Source: Litorimonas sp.
GTDB taxonomy: Bacteria > Pseudomonadota > Alphaproteobacteria > Caulobacterales > Maricaulaceae
Assembly (NCBI GenBank): GCA_029936425.1
Contig: JAPYSU010000001.1
Location: forward strand, 137,415-201,414
Reading direction: 5' to 3'
Length of the DNA stretch: 64,000 nucleotides
A model generated the notes under the pieces. That model made no database searches, was not told the origin of the DNA, and saw only the letters and a program-made list of their open reading frames with translations. Shown piece by piece: positions 8,984 to 17,329 of the stretch. The translations under genes and the position numbers were made by a program. Within the stretch, counting starts at the first letter, position 1. Each line of letters begins with the position of its first letter.

Positions 8984-9893
8984 GGGTGTTTTTATACATA
9001 ACCCTCAATCGGTTTATGACGACCGACCGGAAGAATACTACAACTTCCCAAAAGTATATCTCTCTAGGGCAAAACCTACTGTGGGAGATTGGATTATCTA
9101 TTACGAATCTGGGAAAGGGAGAGGGCGAAAATCTTATAAGGCTATTGCAAAAGTTAAAGCCATTCGGGAGGACTTCATCAAACCCGGCCATTATTATGCT
9201 GATATCGCTCCAAATACATATTTGCCCTTTGACCAACTCGTGCCCTTCAAAGTTGATGGTCAACCAAACGAGTCATTATTAAGTTTAGAAGACGGACGAA
9301 TAAATGGCGGTCTAGCTATATCCGCCGTGAGACCAATATCCGAAGAGGATTTCGCAAAAATTGTGAACTTAGGCTTTGAAGACGAACTTGCTGAACTGCC
9401 TCGTATTGATGAAATCCAGAATTATGATGAGCAAGGAAACTATGTTTCTGATTTCGCACAACCTGAATATGTTGTTCCGACTCCACGATTAACTTTACAG
9501 ACTCTACAAAACCGTAAAGTGCGAGATAGAGTTTTTCGGCGCCAAGTTATAAAAGCCTACAACAAAACCTGTGCATTTACGGGCTTGAATTTCGTGAATG
9601 GTGGGGGAAGGGCAGAGGTTGAAGCTGCCCATATCCGTCCTGTTTCTAATGATGGACCGGATGTTGTGAGTAATGGTTTAGCATTATCAGGGACAATACA
9701 TTGGATGTTTGACCGAGGTTATCTTTCGATTTCTGACGACCATGATATTTTGGTTTCTAGGCACGTAAATAACACTGATGAAATTGACCGCCTATTAGTG
9801 ACAGATAGAAAAGCAATTATGCCAGTCAAAGAATCTGACTGGCCCCACCCTGCTTACATGGAATGGCACAGGGCAGAATGTTTTAAAACTTAA
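8976..9893 (+). CDS. HNH_2-type restriction endonuclease-like protein
   Basis: 305 residues. The C-terminal HNH nuclease core (about 195-260) shows CAFTGL, AAHI (His219), SNGLAL (Asn233) and IHWMFDRG (His242), the layout of the HNH_2 family often annotated as predicted restriction endonuclease. The N-terminal ~135 residues (VGDWIIYYESG, HYYADIAPNTYLPFDQLVPF) look like an EVE/PUA-like or related modified-base-reading domain; this is a weak inference. The gene is clearly AT-richer than its neighbours, its ATG overlaps the end of the truncated ribD, and its stop overlaps the fabI stop on the other strand. Together these suggest horizontal acquisition. A stand-alone methylase partner is not present, so a modification-dependent (type IV-like) role is possible. 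Confidence 0.83.
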   Translation: MAKGVFIHNPQSVYDDRPEEYYNFPKVYLSRAKPTVGDWIIYYESGKGRGRKSYKAIAKVKAIREDFIKPGHYYADIAPNTYLPFDQLVPFKVDGQPNESLLSLEDGRINGGLAISAVRPISEEDFAKIVNLGFEDELAELPRIDEIQNYDEQGNYVSDFAQPEYVVPTPRLTLQTLQNRKVRDRVFRRQVIKAYNKTCAFTGLNFVNGGGRAEVEAAHIRPVSNDGPDVVSNGLALSGTIHWMFDRGYLSISDDHDILVSRHVNNTDEIDRLLVTDRKAIMPVKESDWPHPAYMEWHRAECFKT

Positions 9894-10735
9894 TCCGCCA
9901 AACTTGCTTTCAACGGCTCTTCTTGCGGCATCCCAATCGCGTGGAAACCGCCATCGACGTGATGCGTCTCACCTGTGCAGGACAGACCCAGATCGGACAG
10001 AAGGTAAAGCGCTGCGCCGGCGACGCCTGCCGGATCTGTGTGGTCTTGCAGGGCCGAGGCGGCTTTGTTGAAGCGGAACATATGACGGCCGGAACCGATA
10101 CCGGCGGCGGCGAGCGTCTTGATCGGGCCAGCGGAAATGGCATTGACGCGTATGCCGCGCGGACCAAGGTCAGCGGCGATATATCGGGTGGAGGCCTCGA
10201 GAGCCGCTTTGGCCACGCCCATCACATTGTAATTCGGGATAACGCGCTCGGACCCGAGATAGGTCAGCGTTACCATGGAGCCGCCCTCATTCATGATTTC
10301 AGAGGCGCGCCGCGCCGCATCGACAAAGGAGTAGGCCGAAATATCCAGCGCAGATTTAAAGCCCTCGCGCGTGGTATTATCCACAAACGATCCGGCAAGT
10401 TGATCTTTGCCCGCAAAGGCAATCGCGTGAACGAGGAAGTCGATCTTGCCGAATTTTTCCTTGAGCGTGGCAAAGGTGCTGTCCATTGTCGCGTCATCAG
10501 TGACGTCGCATTCGCAAAGAATATCTGAGCCAATGCTCTCGGCGAGGGGTTTTACCCGGCGGAGCAGCGCATCGCCCTGATAGGTAAACGCGATCTCTGC
10601 ACCTTGAGCGGCGAGTTGACGGGCGATTGCCCAGGCAATGGAATTCTTATTGGCTACGCCCATGATAAGGCCTTTTTTGCCTTTCATCAGCTCGCCCTTT
10701 GGAAAGCCTTCGAGCGCTTCGGTCATATCAGTCAT
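9890..10735 (-). CDS. fabI: Enoyl-[acyl-carrier-protein] reductase (NADH)
   Basis: 281-residue short-chain reductase that carries out the last step of each fatty-acid elongation cycle. Visible are the nucleotide-binding GVANKNSIAWAIA (about residues 26-38), the family's catalytic Tyr159 and the Tyr169-x6-Lys176 pair in NYNVMGVAK, and NAISAGPIKTLAAAGI. It is monocistronic and divergent from the LuxR-type gene. The start at 10735 adds an N-terminal MTDMTEALEGFPKGELMKGK extension before the core. A second ATG three codons in is equally possible. Its 3' end overlaps the HNH gene by four bases. Confidence 0.95.
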   Translation of the reverse strand: MTDMTEALEGFPKGELMKGKKGLIMGVANKNSIAWAIARQLAAQGAEIAFTYQGDALLRRVKPLAESIGSDILCECDVTDDATMDSTFATLKEKFGKIDFLVHAIAFAGKDQLAGSFVDNTTREGFKSALDISAYSFVDAARRASEIMNEGGSMVTLTYLGSERVIPNYNVMGVAKAALEASTRYIAADLGPRGIRVNAISAGPIKTLAAAGIGSGRHMFRFNKAASALQDHTDPAGVAGAALYLLSDLGLSCTGETHHVDGGFHAIGMPQEEPLKASLAD

Positions 10736-10851
10736 ATATCGTCCTGTTTTCGATTTGATGTGCTTATATGGGATTCAACGCGATTCCGCCATAGTGAAAT
10801 CTTTCGAATGGCGTTCGACGTAAATATCAGTAACTCATGATTAAATTAAGT

Positions 10852-10879
10852 GTTGTATTTGAACAGAGCGTCATACAAC
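10852..10879. promoter_or_regulatory. GTTGTAT-N14-ATACAAC inverted repeat upstream of luxR-type gene
   Basis: Perfect 7-bp inverted arms (10852-10858 and 10873-10879), extendable with near matches outside, sit about 47 bases before the start of the LuxR-type regulator and in the shared divergent region with fabI. The size and symmetry suit a dimeric regulator. Autoregulation is a reasonable guess, though it is not a canonical 20-bp lux box. Three GANTC sites (10772, 10782, 10909) also fall in this 190-base region. Confidence 0.4.
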
Positions 10880-10925
10880 CTGACAAAGAATATCGATTTT
10901 AATTTCGTGATTCAGGCGAGGATCC

Positions 10926-11729
10926 ATGGGACAAACAGTACGGTATAGGCCCAGATCAGACTCATCGGTAGATCTGACAGATAAGCCGTTGCTGAACCCG
11001 TCTGAACTTGTCCGATGGATGGGGAAGATCGACAAGGCTCAAACGCCGCAAGAGGCGTTCGATCAATATTGCGGCGCGGTCGAGCCCTATGGTTTTGACT
11101 TCATTTCAATGGGGCGTCTATTGCCGCCGCGTCCGGGCGCACAAGCTCCCCAGAATGTGCCAAGGCAGTTTCACCTCTCCAAAGGGGCGGATGACTGGAT
11201 TAACAAGCTGGTTAGCACAGGGGATTTGATTACCAAAAGCCCCTTAGTGCTGCATGGTTTTCGTGTCTCCGTTCCGTTTCGCTGGCGCGAAGCATGGCAG
11301 AATCTGACCGAGGAACAGAAAAAACATGTCGAAGGGACGAAAGCTGCCGGGCTCCATTACGGTATATGTTTTCCGATTGTGAAAGACCGAACCGCGCCGG
11401 GACTCATGTCGATGGGCCGAAAAACAGATTTTGACTTATCACTTCAAGATATGGTCAGCCTTGAAACGCTTGTTCGCCAGGTTTTTGACGTGATGTACCG
11501 TTTGACCGAAATGCCTGAAGCGATGCCCAAGCTGACATTGAGTCAAAGAGAGCGCGAAGTATTGTCATTGGTCGCACAAGGTAAAACGAATTGGGAAATC
11601 GGAACAATTCTCCAAATTTCAGAATATTCCGTCCGGGACTATTTAAAAGATTTATCTCGCCGTATGGCAACATCGAACCGGACCCACACGGTAACGCGGG
11701 CTATCCGGCTCGGCCTAATCTTACCTTGA
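10926..11729 (+). CDS. LuxR-family regulator with autoinducer-binding-like domain
   Basis: 267 residues. The N-terminal ~170 residues resemble the autoinducer-binding domain (GFDFISMGRL, a WINKL...ITKSPLV stretch, RWREAW, then HYGICFPIV). The C-terminal ~65 residues are a GerE/LuxR helix-turn-helix: LTLSQREREVLSLVAQGKTN followed by WEIGTILQISEYSVRDYL. The ATG is preceded by GAGG at short spacing. No luxI-type synthase lies in the window, so it is a LuxR solo here. It sits divergently from fabI, and an inverted repeat precedes it. Whether it binds an acyl-homoserine lactone cannot be told. Family confidence is high, ligand unknown. Confidence 0.88.
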   Translation: MGQTVRYRPRSDSSVDLTDKPLLNPSELVRWMGKIDKAQTPQEAFDQYCGAVEPYGFDFISMGRLLPPRPGAQAPQNVPRQFHLSKGADDWINKLVSTGDLITKSPLVLHGFRVSVPFRWREAWQNLTEEQKKHVEGTKAAGLHYGICFPIVKDRTAPGLMSMGRKTDFDLSLQDMVSLETLVRQVFDVMYRLTEMPEAMPKLTLSQREREVLSLVAQGKTNWEIGTILQISEYSVRDYLKDLSRRMATSNRTHTVTRAIRLGLILP

Positions 11730-11797
11730 GGTTTAAATATTCCGATGTCCTATAAATGTAGGGTAGGAATTTAAGATACAGGCTCGATAGTAGGGAT

Positions 11798-11880
11798 GTA
11801 GTGGCGTTCCAGCCGACTCTCTCAGCCCTGTGCCCCAAGCTGGAGAGGGAGTCCGGTATCGGGCGTGGGGGCCTCACTAC
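11798..11880. ncRNA. Candidate structured RNA or bidirectional terminator between luxR-type gene and mipA
   Basis: Between two convergent genes, GTAGTG (11798-11803) pairs with CACTAC (11875-11880). Inside, GACTCTCTC (11815-11823) pairs with GAGAGGGAGTC (11843-11853, one wobble), with an inner AGC/GCT helix and a C-rich loop. The element is GC-rich within AT-rich flanks, and a TATAAA at 11751 lies upstream. No U-tract follows on either strand, which argues against a simple terminator. I do not recognise the RNA family. Confidence 0.35.
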
Positions 11881-11899
11881 ACTATTCGGATAAGTGGCT

Positions 11900-12697
11900 C
11901 TAAAATTTGCGAGCCACACCAAGCGCAACGGTCAGCCCGGTATTTTGCGGGGTCAAGGGGCTGTCCTTGATATCTCCCACAAGCCAGCTGTGATTGATTA
12001 AGCCCACAATTTCGTAATCATCACTTAATTTGTAATATCCCGCGACATGTGCGCCGAGCGTGGAAAGTCCGTCATCATAGCTTATCGGCGTGAGACCCGA
12101 CGCGGCGGCCTGACGGGTATTAATTCCGTAATTCGTGTCGAGCCAGCCGCCTGTATTAAATGTCGCGCGAACGCCGGGCGTTAGGCGCAAATTCTCGATA
12201 GGATAAATTTCGGTCGTAAGTAGAGTGTCCAATCGCGCGCCGTTAAGGTCCCCGCCAATCGGGACTGTGCCCACAACATCCAGCGCCGCGAAGGGCAAAT
12301 AGGCCCGTGCAAAAACATTACCTGTCACGCTCGTGTCGACCTTAAATTCTTCCGCGTAGGACGTTCCGGCAAAAGGCGTGTCCTGACCCTCCCGTCCCAG
12401 AGCCAGATTCGTAGACGCGCCTAAGCGGAATTTGCTGTTATTGATGGCATAGGCCCCGGCGCCAACTGCGGGGTTGATGAAAAAGCGACCTTCATAGCTG
12501 GCATTTACATAAGGCAAAACAATGAAGTCAGATTTTTCGCTCCCGACATAAGTCTCGCGCGAAACACCTGCGACCCCAACATCAGCAAAGCTTTCAGCTT
12601 GCTCCGGAGGAATTTCAAAAATGCTGGTTTGTGCTTCGGCGAATGTAGCGGCGCTCCAGAGTGCCGATGTACCCAAAAACAGGGACAGAAATTTCAT
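11900..12697 (-). CDS. MipA/OmpV family outer-membrane protein
   Basis: 265 residues. A cleavable signal peptide (about 1-22, ending FAEAQ) precedes alternating hydrophobic strands typical of a beta barrel, e.g. FIVLPYVNASYEGRFFINP, FRLGASTNLALG, NLRLTPGVRATF and YEIVGLINHSWLVG. The chain ends in GVARKF with a terminal Phe, the BAM recognition signature. The order and length fit the MipA/OmpV family (MltA-interacting/outer-membrane proteins). Translation initiation appears to be embedded in a hairpin (12704-12724). Function beyond an outer-membrane location is not determined. Confidence 0.87.
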   Translation of the reverse strand: MKFLSLFLGTSALWSAATFAEAQTSIFEIPPEQAESFADVGVAGVSRETYVGSEKSDFIVLPYVNASYEGRFFINPAVGAGAYAINNSKFRLGASTNLALGREGQDTPFAGTSYAEEFKVDTSVTGNVFARAYLPFAALDVVGTVPIGGDLNGARLDTLLTTEIYPIENLRLTPGVRATFNTGGWLDTNYGINTRQAAASGLTPISYDDGLSTLGAHVAGYYKLSDDYEIVGLINHSWLVGDIKDSPLTPQNTGLTVALGVARKF

Positions 12698-12703
12698 GAT
12701 AGA

Positions 12704-12724
12704 TCCTTCATATATATGTGAAGG
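12704..12724 (-). promoter_or_regulatory. Palindrome masking the mipA ribosome-binding site
   Basis: On the minus strand a 20-base near-perfect palindrome (12705-12724, outer arms CCTTCA/TGAAGG around alternating AT) ends in the AAGGA Shine-Dalgarno (12704-12708), six bases from the mipA ATG (12697). In RNA the Shine-Dalgarno would be paired in a stem of about eight base pairs with an A/U-rich interior, consistent with translational control. As DNA it could instead be an operator. Confidence 0.45.
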
Positions 12725-12811
12725 TCATACGCGGCAGGATAGAATTCGTGCCATCATAAAAAAGTGACAGGCCATTCAAACATGATTGAACGGCCTATTT
12801 TTAAAACATTT

Positions 12812-14029
12812 TTAGAGTTTTGAAAAAATCACGCTGCCATTTGTACCGCCAAACCCGAAACTGTTCGACATAGCGGTTTCAATTTCAGTTTCGACCATTT
12901 CCTGCGCGATATTAATCCTTGCCACTTCCGGGTCGAGATCGAAAATATTGATGCTCGGCGCGACAAAACCCCGTTCCATCATTAATAGGGTATAAATGGC
13001 TTCTTGTACGCCGGCCGCGCCCAGGCTGTGTCCGGTCAGGCATTTCGTCGCGGACACATAGGGGCCTTTATCTCCAAACACGCGGTTAATCGCGGCGCTT
13101 TCTGCAATATCGCCGACTGGCGTCGAAGTGGCGTGAGGATTGATGTAATTGACCGTTTCAAGCCCGGCATCTTTGAGCGCCATACGCATGGCACGTTCTG
13201 CGCCTTCACCGCTTGGCGCGACCATGTCGTAACCGTCAGAGGTGGCGGCGTAGCCCGTAATTTCGGCGTAAATCTTCGCGCCGCGCGCTTTAGCATGTTC
13301 ATATTCTTCGAGGACCAACATGCCTGCGCCGCCGGCAATAACGAACCCGTCGCGGTCTTTGTCAAAGGCGCGGGAAGCCAGCTCTGGCGTGTCATTATAT
13401 TTACTGCTCATGGCGCCCATTGCGTCGAAAAGCGAGCTCATCGCCCATTCGATTTCTTCGCCGCCGCCGGCAAACATGACGTCTTGTTTGCCCCATTGAA
13501 TTTGCTCTGCGGCCGCGCCGATACAGTGCAGCGAAGTCGTGCAGGCAGATGTAATGGAATAGTTTACGCCGAGGATTTTGAAATGCGTCGCGAGTGTCGC
13601 AGATACTGTGGATGACATGGCCTTCGGCACAGCAAAGGGACCTATCCGTTTAGGGGAGTTATTCTTACGGGTGATATCCGCGGCCCGGACGATTTCGATG
13701 GCGGAAGGCCCGCCGGATCCGGCGATAATACCTGTGCGCTCATTGGATATGGTGGAGTCTTCCAATCCGGCATCGGCAATGGCCTGATCCATCGCGACAG
13801 CGCTCCACCCGGCGGCGTCCGCCATAAACCGCATAGAACGTTTATTAACATGGTCTTTGGGATCCAAGTCCGGACGTCCGGAAATTTGACTGCGAAAGCC
13901 AAGCTCCGCCATTTTCTCGTCTTTTGTAATGCCGCATTTTCCGTTTTTCAGGCTTTCGGCAACACTGTCTGCATCATTGCCGATGCAGGAGACAATTCCT
14001 AATCCGGTGACAACCACACGACGCATCAA
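12812..14029 (-). CDS. fabB: 3-oxoacyl-[ACP] synthase I
   Basis: 405-residue condensing enzyme for unsaturated and long-chain fatty acid elongation. The Cys-His-His triad is visible as Cys163 in TSACTTS, His299 in NPHATSTPVGD and His334 in TGHSLGAAG, with Lys329 nearby. GGTNGSVIF at the C terminus is typical. The start overlaps the fabA stop by four bases (14026-14029), forming the classic fabA-fabB operon, so it is FabB rather than FabF. Translational coupling is likely. Confidence 0.95.
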   Translation of the reverse strand: MMRRVVVTGLGIVSCIGNDADSVAESLKNGKCGITKDEKMAELGFRSQISGRPDLDPKDHVNKRSMRFMADAAGWSAVAMDQAIADAGLEDSTISNERTGIIAGSGGPSAIEIVRAADITRKNNSPKRIGPFAVPKAMSSTVSATLATHFKILGVNYSITSACTTSLHCIGAAAEQIQWGKQDVMFAGGGEEIEWAMSSLFDAMGAMSSKYNDTPELASRAFDKDRDGFVIAGGAGMLVLEEYEHAKARGAKIYAEITGYAATSDGYDMVAPSGEGAERAMRMALKDAGLETVNYINPHATSTPVGDIAESAAINRVFGDKGPYVSATKCLTGHSLGAAGVQEAIYTLLMMERGFVAPSINIFDLDPEVARINIAQEMVETEIETAMSNSFGFGGTNGSVIFSKL

Positions 14030-14547
14030 GCTTCTCCTTCTTGAGGTACAAATAAGCCGACCCGAAGATCACTGGCTTTATATATTTCCACGTCGTCGGC
14101 GAACATGCGGCCTTCCGCGATTCCGAGGACGAGTTTTCGGCGTATAACGCGTTTCAGGTCAATTTCATACCGGACTTTTTTAACATCAGGCGTGACTTGT
14201 CCGGTAAATTTCACTTCTCCGACGCCAAGCGCGCGGCCGCGCCCCGGAGAGCCGGTCCATCCGAGCCAGAAGCCCACGAGTTGCCACATGGCGTCCAGTC
14301 CCAGACAGCCCGGCATGACCGGATCGCCCCGAAAGTGGCAGTCAAAAAACCAAAGATCAGGATTTACATCCAATTCTGCCACGATATGGCCTTTGCCGAA
14401 CTCTCCGCTTTTGTCATCAATATGCGTGATTCTGTCGAGCATGAGCATGGGGGGCAGCGGCAATTTGGCATTGCCCTGTCCAAACAGGCTTTTTTCACCA
14501 CTGATGATCAGTTCATCATAATTATAGGAGGGCTTTATAAGGTTCAT
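14026..14547 (-). CDS. fabA: 3-hydroxydecanoyl-[ACP] dehydratase/isomerase
   Basis: 173-residue hot-dog-fold enzyme that dehydrates 3-hydroxydecanoyl-ACP and isomerises the product, committing carbon to unsaturated fatty acids. The active site is seen as His71 in FFDCHFRGDPVMPG and Asp85 in LGLDAMWQL. Length is normal. It is the first gene of fabA-fabB. The 97-base leader contains a small CCCTT/AAGGG hairpin (14579-14592), which may instead be a weak terminator of the upstream TPR gene. Confidence 0.95.
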   Translation of the reverse strand: MNLIKPSYNYDELIISGEKSLFGQGNAKLPLPPMLMLDRITHIDDKSGEFGKGHIVAELDVNPDLWFFDCHFRGDPVMPGCLGLDAMWQLVGFWLGWTGSPGRGRALGVGEVKFTGQVTPDVKKVRYEIDLKRVIRRKLVLGIAEGRMFADDVEIYKASDLRVGLFVPQEGEA

Positions 14548-14644
14548 AAAAAATCATAGCTCGTAAATCGAATAAAGACCCTTGATAAAGGGCCTTGTCT
14601 CAAACTCAAGAGGAAAGCCGCTTTGTTCTCTCGGAGCCTGCAGA

Positions 14645-15205
14645 TCAAGACGGTTTTTTAACATTGTAACGCTTTATAGCGGCGAGGGCAGGAGCCCAGT
14701 CGGGACGGAGTTCAAGAGCCCGACGCAAATCCAGGTAGGCAGCTTTATAATTCTCATTTTTGTTATAGGCGATAGACCGATTAAAGAGGGCTTCCGGGAG
14801 CTTTCCAGCTGTTTCAGTTTGATCCAAGGCGATGGCTTTTGATAAAGCTTCTATGGCGTCATCTGTCTCATACATAAAGATCAGAGCCGCGCCGTAATTA
14901 ATATAGGCTTCCGGGAGTTCGGGGGACAGGTTTATCGCGCTTTTGTAATGACCTCGGCTTTCTTCGTAATCACCATTTCGCATATACAGAATGCCGGTGT
15001 TTACATGTGTTGCGGCTTGGTCTCTTTGTAAAAGTCCCATTTTCAAGGCCGACCGGCAAGTCTCTATAGCCTTGGATGTGCCGGGATTTCCGTCTCGTGT
15101 CAGTTTATAACAATTTTCTGCATCGCCAGAGCCAACAACCAGAATTTGTGCATTGGCCGCAACCGACAAGCTCAGAAAAAATAGAGTAATAAAAACTCTT
15201 ATCAT
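14645..15205 (-). CDS. Secreted TPR protein
   Basis: 186 residues with a Sec signal peptide (FITLFFLSLSVAANAQ) and at least three TPR motifs: ATHVNTGILYMRNGDYEESR, AYINYGAALIFMYETDDAIE and ALFNRSIAYNKNENYKAAYL. Likely a periplasmic adaptor. It is downstream of the HAD gene by 53 bases in the same direction and may be the last gene of the trmL-hemF-HAD unit. No specific function can be read. Confidence 0.8.
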   Translation of the reverse strand: MIRVFITLFFLSLSVAANAQILVVGSGDAENCYKLTRDGNPGTSKAIETCRSALKMGLLQRDQAATHVNTGILYMRNGDYEESRGHYKSAINLSPELPEAYINYGAALIFMYETDDAIEALSKAIALDQTETAGKLPEALFNRSIAYNKNENYKAAYLDLRRALELRPDWAPALAAIKRYNVKKPS

Positions 15206-15258
15206 TTAACAATTGTAGCATGAACTCGATGATAAAGAAATCAAAAGGCTGTAAGAAG

Positions 15259-15855
15259 TTATATGAGCTTCAGGGCTTTCAGAACCGGCAAAACCCCATT
15301 GCGCCGGTCAACATGGTAAGTCTCAATACCTTGCTCGCGAGCGGCTTCGACATTTAGTGTGGTGTCATCGAAATAGACGACGTCACTTGCCGAGACGTCC
15401 ATCTTCTCTAGCGGAATTTGGAAGCTACGCGGCGCGGGTTTGGCGACGTCTATAATGTGAGACGCGAAGCAATAATCGAAAATCTCGTCTAATTGGACAA
15501 TTTCGTTCAGATGCGCCCAATGCAGGGCATTCGTATTGGACAGGCAGGCTAGGGTGTAATCTTGCCTGAGGGTTTTGAGCGTTTCCAGCGTGTTCGGAAA
15601 AGGCGGATGAACCCAACTATTCCAGAGCGCGCCAAATGCTTCGGGCGGCATATCCATATCGAAAAGCTCGACCATTTCGCGTGAAAAGGTCAGGTCATCG
15701 CACTGGCCCGCTTCATAAGCGTTGAAGGTTTCGGATTGTGCAAACATTTCCACAATTGTCCCGCGGCTCACGCCCTTCCGCTCCATGAGGCTTTCAATGC
15801 CAACCCAAGGCACAATCACGCCGCCAAGGTCAAAAAGAAGGACATCTTTATTCAT
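15259..15855 (-). CDS. HAD-superfamily hydrolase (subfamily IA, YihX-like)
   Basis: 198 residues. HAD motif I is LLFDLGGVIV, where the second acidic residue is Gly as in YihX-like members. Motif II is LACLSNTN, and the Lys and acidic motifs are VAKPAPRSF and VVYFDDTTLNVEAA. These enzymes dephosphorylate small sugar phosphates or nucleotides; substrate unknown. It begins one base after the hemF stop and so is co-transcribed with hemF. The family assignment is firm. Confidence 0.85.
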   Translation of the reverse strand: MNKDVLLFDLGGVIVPWVGIESLMERKGVSRGTIVEMFAQSETFNAYEAGQCDDLTFSREMVELFDMDMPPEAFGALWNSWVHPPFPNTLETLKTLRQDYTLACLSNTNALHWAHLNEIVQLDEIFDYCFASHIIDVAKPAPRSFQIPLEKMDVSASDVVYFDDTTLNVEAAREQGIETYHVDRRNGVLPVLKALKLI

Positions 15856-15856
15856 T

Positions 15857-16726
15857 TCAAGGCCACTTCACCACGGGCGGCATGGAGCTGAGAATTGTCT
15901 TCACATTACCGCCGGTTTTCAAACCAAAGGTCGTGCCCCGATCCCAGAGGAGGTTGAACTCGACATAGCGGCCCCGCGTAATGAGTTGTTCTTCCCGGTC
16001 TGCCTCGGTCCAAGGCTCAGCCATTCGGCGGCGCACTATCGCAGCGTAAGTTTTCAGGAAATGCCGCCCAACATCCTGCGTGAAAGCAAAATCGGCTTCG
16101 AAATCACCGCTATTATGTCGGTCATAGAAAATGCCGCCTGTCCCGCGCGGCTCGTCTCGGTGATGCAGGTGGAAATACTCGTCGCACCACTTTTTATAAC
16201 GCTGATAATCGGCAACTTCATGCGCGTCGCAGGCCGCTTTCATTCCGGCGTGAAAAGCCAGTGCATCCGGCGCGTCGGGACGCCTGTCTCTAGCCTGAGT
16301 CGGCGTAAGATCTCCGCCCCCGCCAAACCAGTCTTCGGTCGTGACAATATATCTCGTGTTCATATGAACGGCCGAGACATGCGGATTTCTCATATGCGCG
16401 ATGAGCGAAATGCCCGCCGCCCAGAAGCGAGGGTCTTTGTCTGCGCCCGGAGTGCGGGCGGCCATTTCGGGCGTAAACTCGCCTTGAACCACAGAAATAT
16501 GGACGCCGCATTTTTCGAATAATCGGCCCCGAAGCATTCCGCCTGTCCCGCCGCCGCCATTTTCAACTTTGCGCTGCCAATCCTCGTAAACAAATTTGCC
16601 GGGCTCTCCGGGGTAGAGATCAGAAGGCGCTTCGCGCTCCAGCGTTTCAAACTCCGCGCAGATATCATTGCGTAGGGATTTAAACCAATCCGCGGCGCGG
16701 GTTTTTTGGGACTCAAAATCAGTCAT
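15857..16726 (-). CDS. hemF: Oxygen-dependent coproporphyrinogen III oxidase
   Basis: 289 residues, the usual HemF length. Decarboxylates two propionates of coproporphyrinogen III to vinyl groups using O2, in haem synthesis. Family signatures visible are NGGGGTGGMLRG, FWAAGISLIAHMRNPH, DWFGGGGDLTP, DEYFHLHHRDEPRG, and YVEFNLLWDRGTTFGLKTGG near the C terminus. Trailing gene of trmL-hemF-HAD (9 bases from trmL). The divergent bc1 operon nearby also depends on haem, but there is no evidence of co-regulation. Confidence 0.95.
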   Translation of the reverse strand: MTDFESQKTRAADWFKSLRNDICAEFETLEREAPSDLYPGEPGKFVYEDWQRKVENGGGGTGGMLRGRLFEKCGVHISVVQGEFTPEMAARTPGADKDPRFWAAGISLIAHMRNPHVSAVHMNTRYIVTTEDWFGGGGDLTPTQARDRRPDAPDALAFHAGMKAACDAHEVADYQRYKKWCDEYFHLHHRDEPRGTGGIFYDRHNSGDFEADFAFTQDVGRHFLKTYAAIVRRRMAEPWTEADREEQLITRGRYVEFNLLWDRGTTFGLKTGGNVKTILSSMPPVVKWP

Positions 16727-16735
16727 AGCGGCCCT

Positions 16736-17188
16736 TTACGGCAAGCTGCCTGTTTGCCGCAAGGCTTCATAGAGCGTCACGGCGACGCTGGTAGCGAGGT
16801 TGAAAGAGCGGGCTTCGGACGCGATAGGAATAATGACGCGGGCGTCGGCGCGGTCATGAACCTCCTGTGGCACACCAGCGCTTTCACGTCCAAACAGCAA
16901 ACTATCACCAGGGTCGAAATGAAACTCCAGCAGAGGGGTCGCCGCTTTCGTTGTCAAAAGAACGATTCGCTTCTCGGGTTTGAAATCCGCCCAGCTTGTT
17001 ACGCGCTGCAGTCCGCCCGGAGGGGTGTAATCCATGGCGGCCCGCCGAAGCGCTTTCTCGGACAAAGGAAAGCCGCAGGGTTCAATAACAGAGAGGGGCA
17101 CGTCGAATCCGGCGCAGAGCCGCATAACGGCCCCTAGATTAGCGGCAATATCGGGTTGAAACAGGGTGACAGAGAGATTTTGAGCCAT
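16736..17188 (-). CDS. trmL: tRNA (cytidine(34)-2'-O)-methyltransferase, SPOUT family
   Basis: 150 residues when started at the ATG at 17188, which has AGAGG at good spacing; an in-frame TTG two codons upstream is less likely. This is a knotted SPOUT methyltransferase that modifies the wobble base of tRNA-Leu. Visible family features are the N-terminal LFQPDIAANLGAVMRLC, MDYTPPG, LLFGRESAGVP and the SAM-knot segment IPIASEARSFNLATSVAVTL. First gene of the trmL-hemF-HAD unit, divergent from petABC. Confidence 0.92.
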   Translation of the reverse strand: MAQNLSVTLFQPDIAANLGAVMRLCAGFDVPLSVIEPCGFPLSEKALRRAAMDYTPPGGLQRVTSWADFKPEKRIVLLTTKAATPLLEFHFDPGDSLLFGRESAGVPQEVHDRADARVIIPIASEARSFNLATSVAVTLYEALRQTGSLP

Positions 17189-17329
17189 AAACAACCTCTT
17201 ACAGGAAATAAAACTGCAATAAATCTGTGAATTGCGGCGTCTTGCCGCGAATAATCTGTGGCATTACAAGATATATAAGGTTAGACACCCGCCCAAATAC
17301 ATTAAATTGACCACAGGAGTGGACAGACC

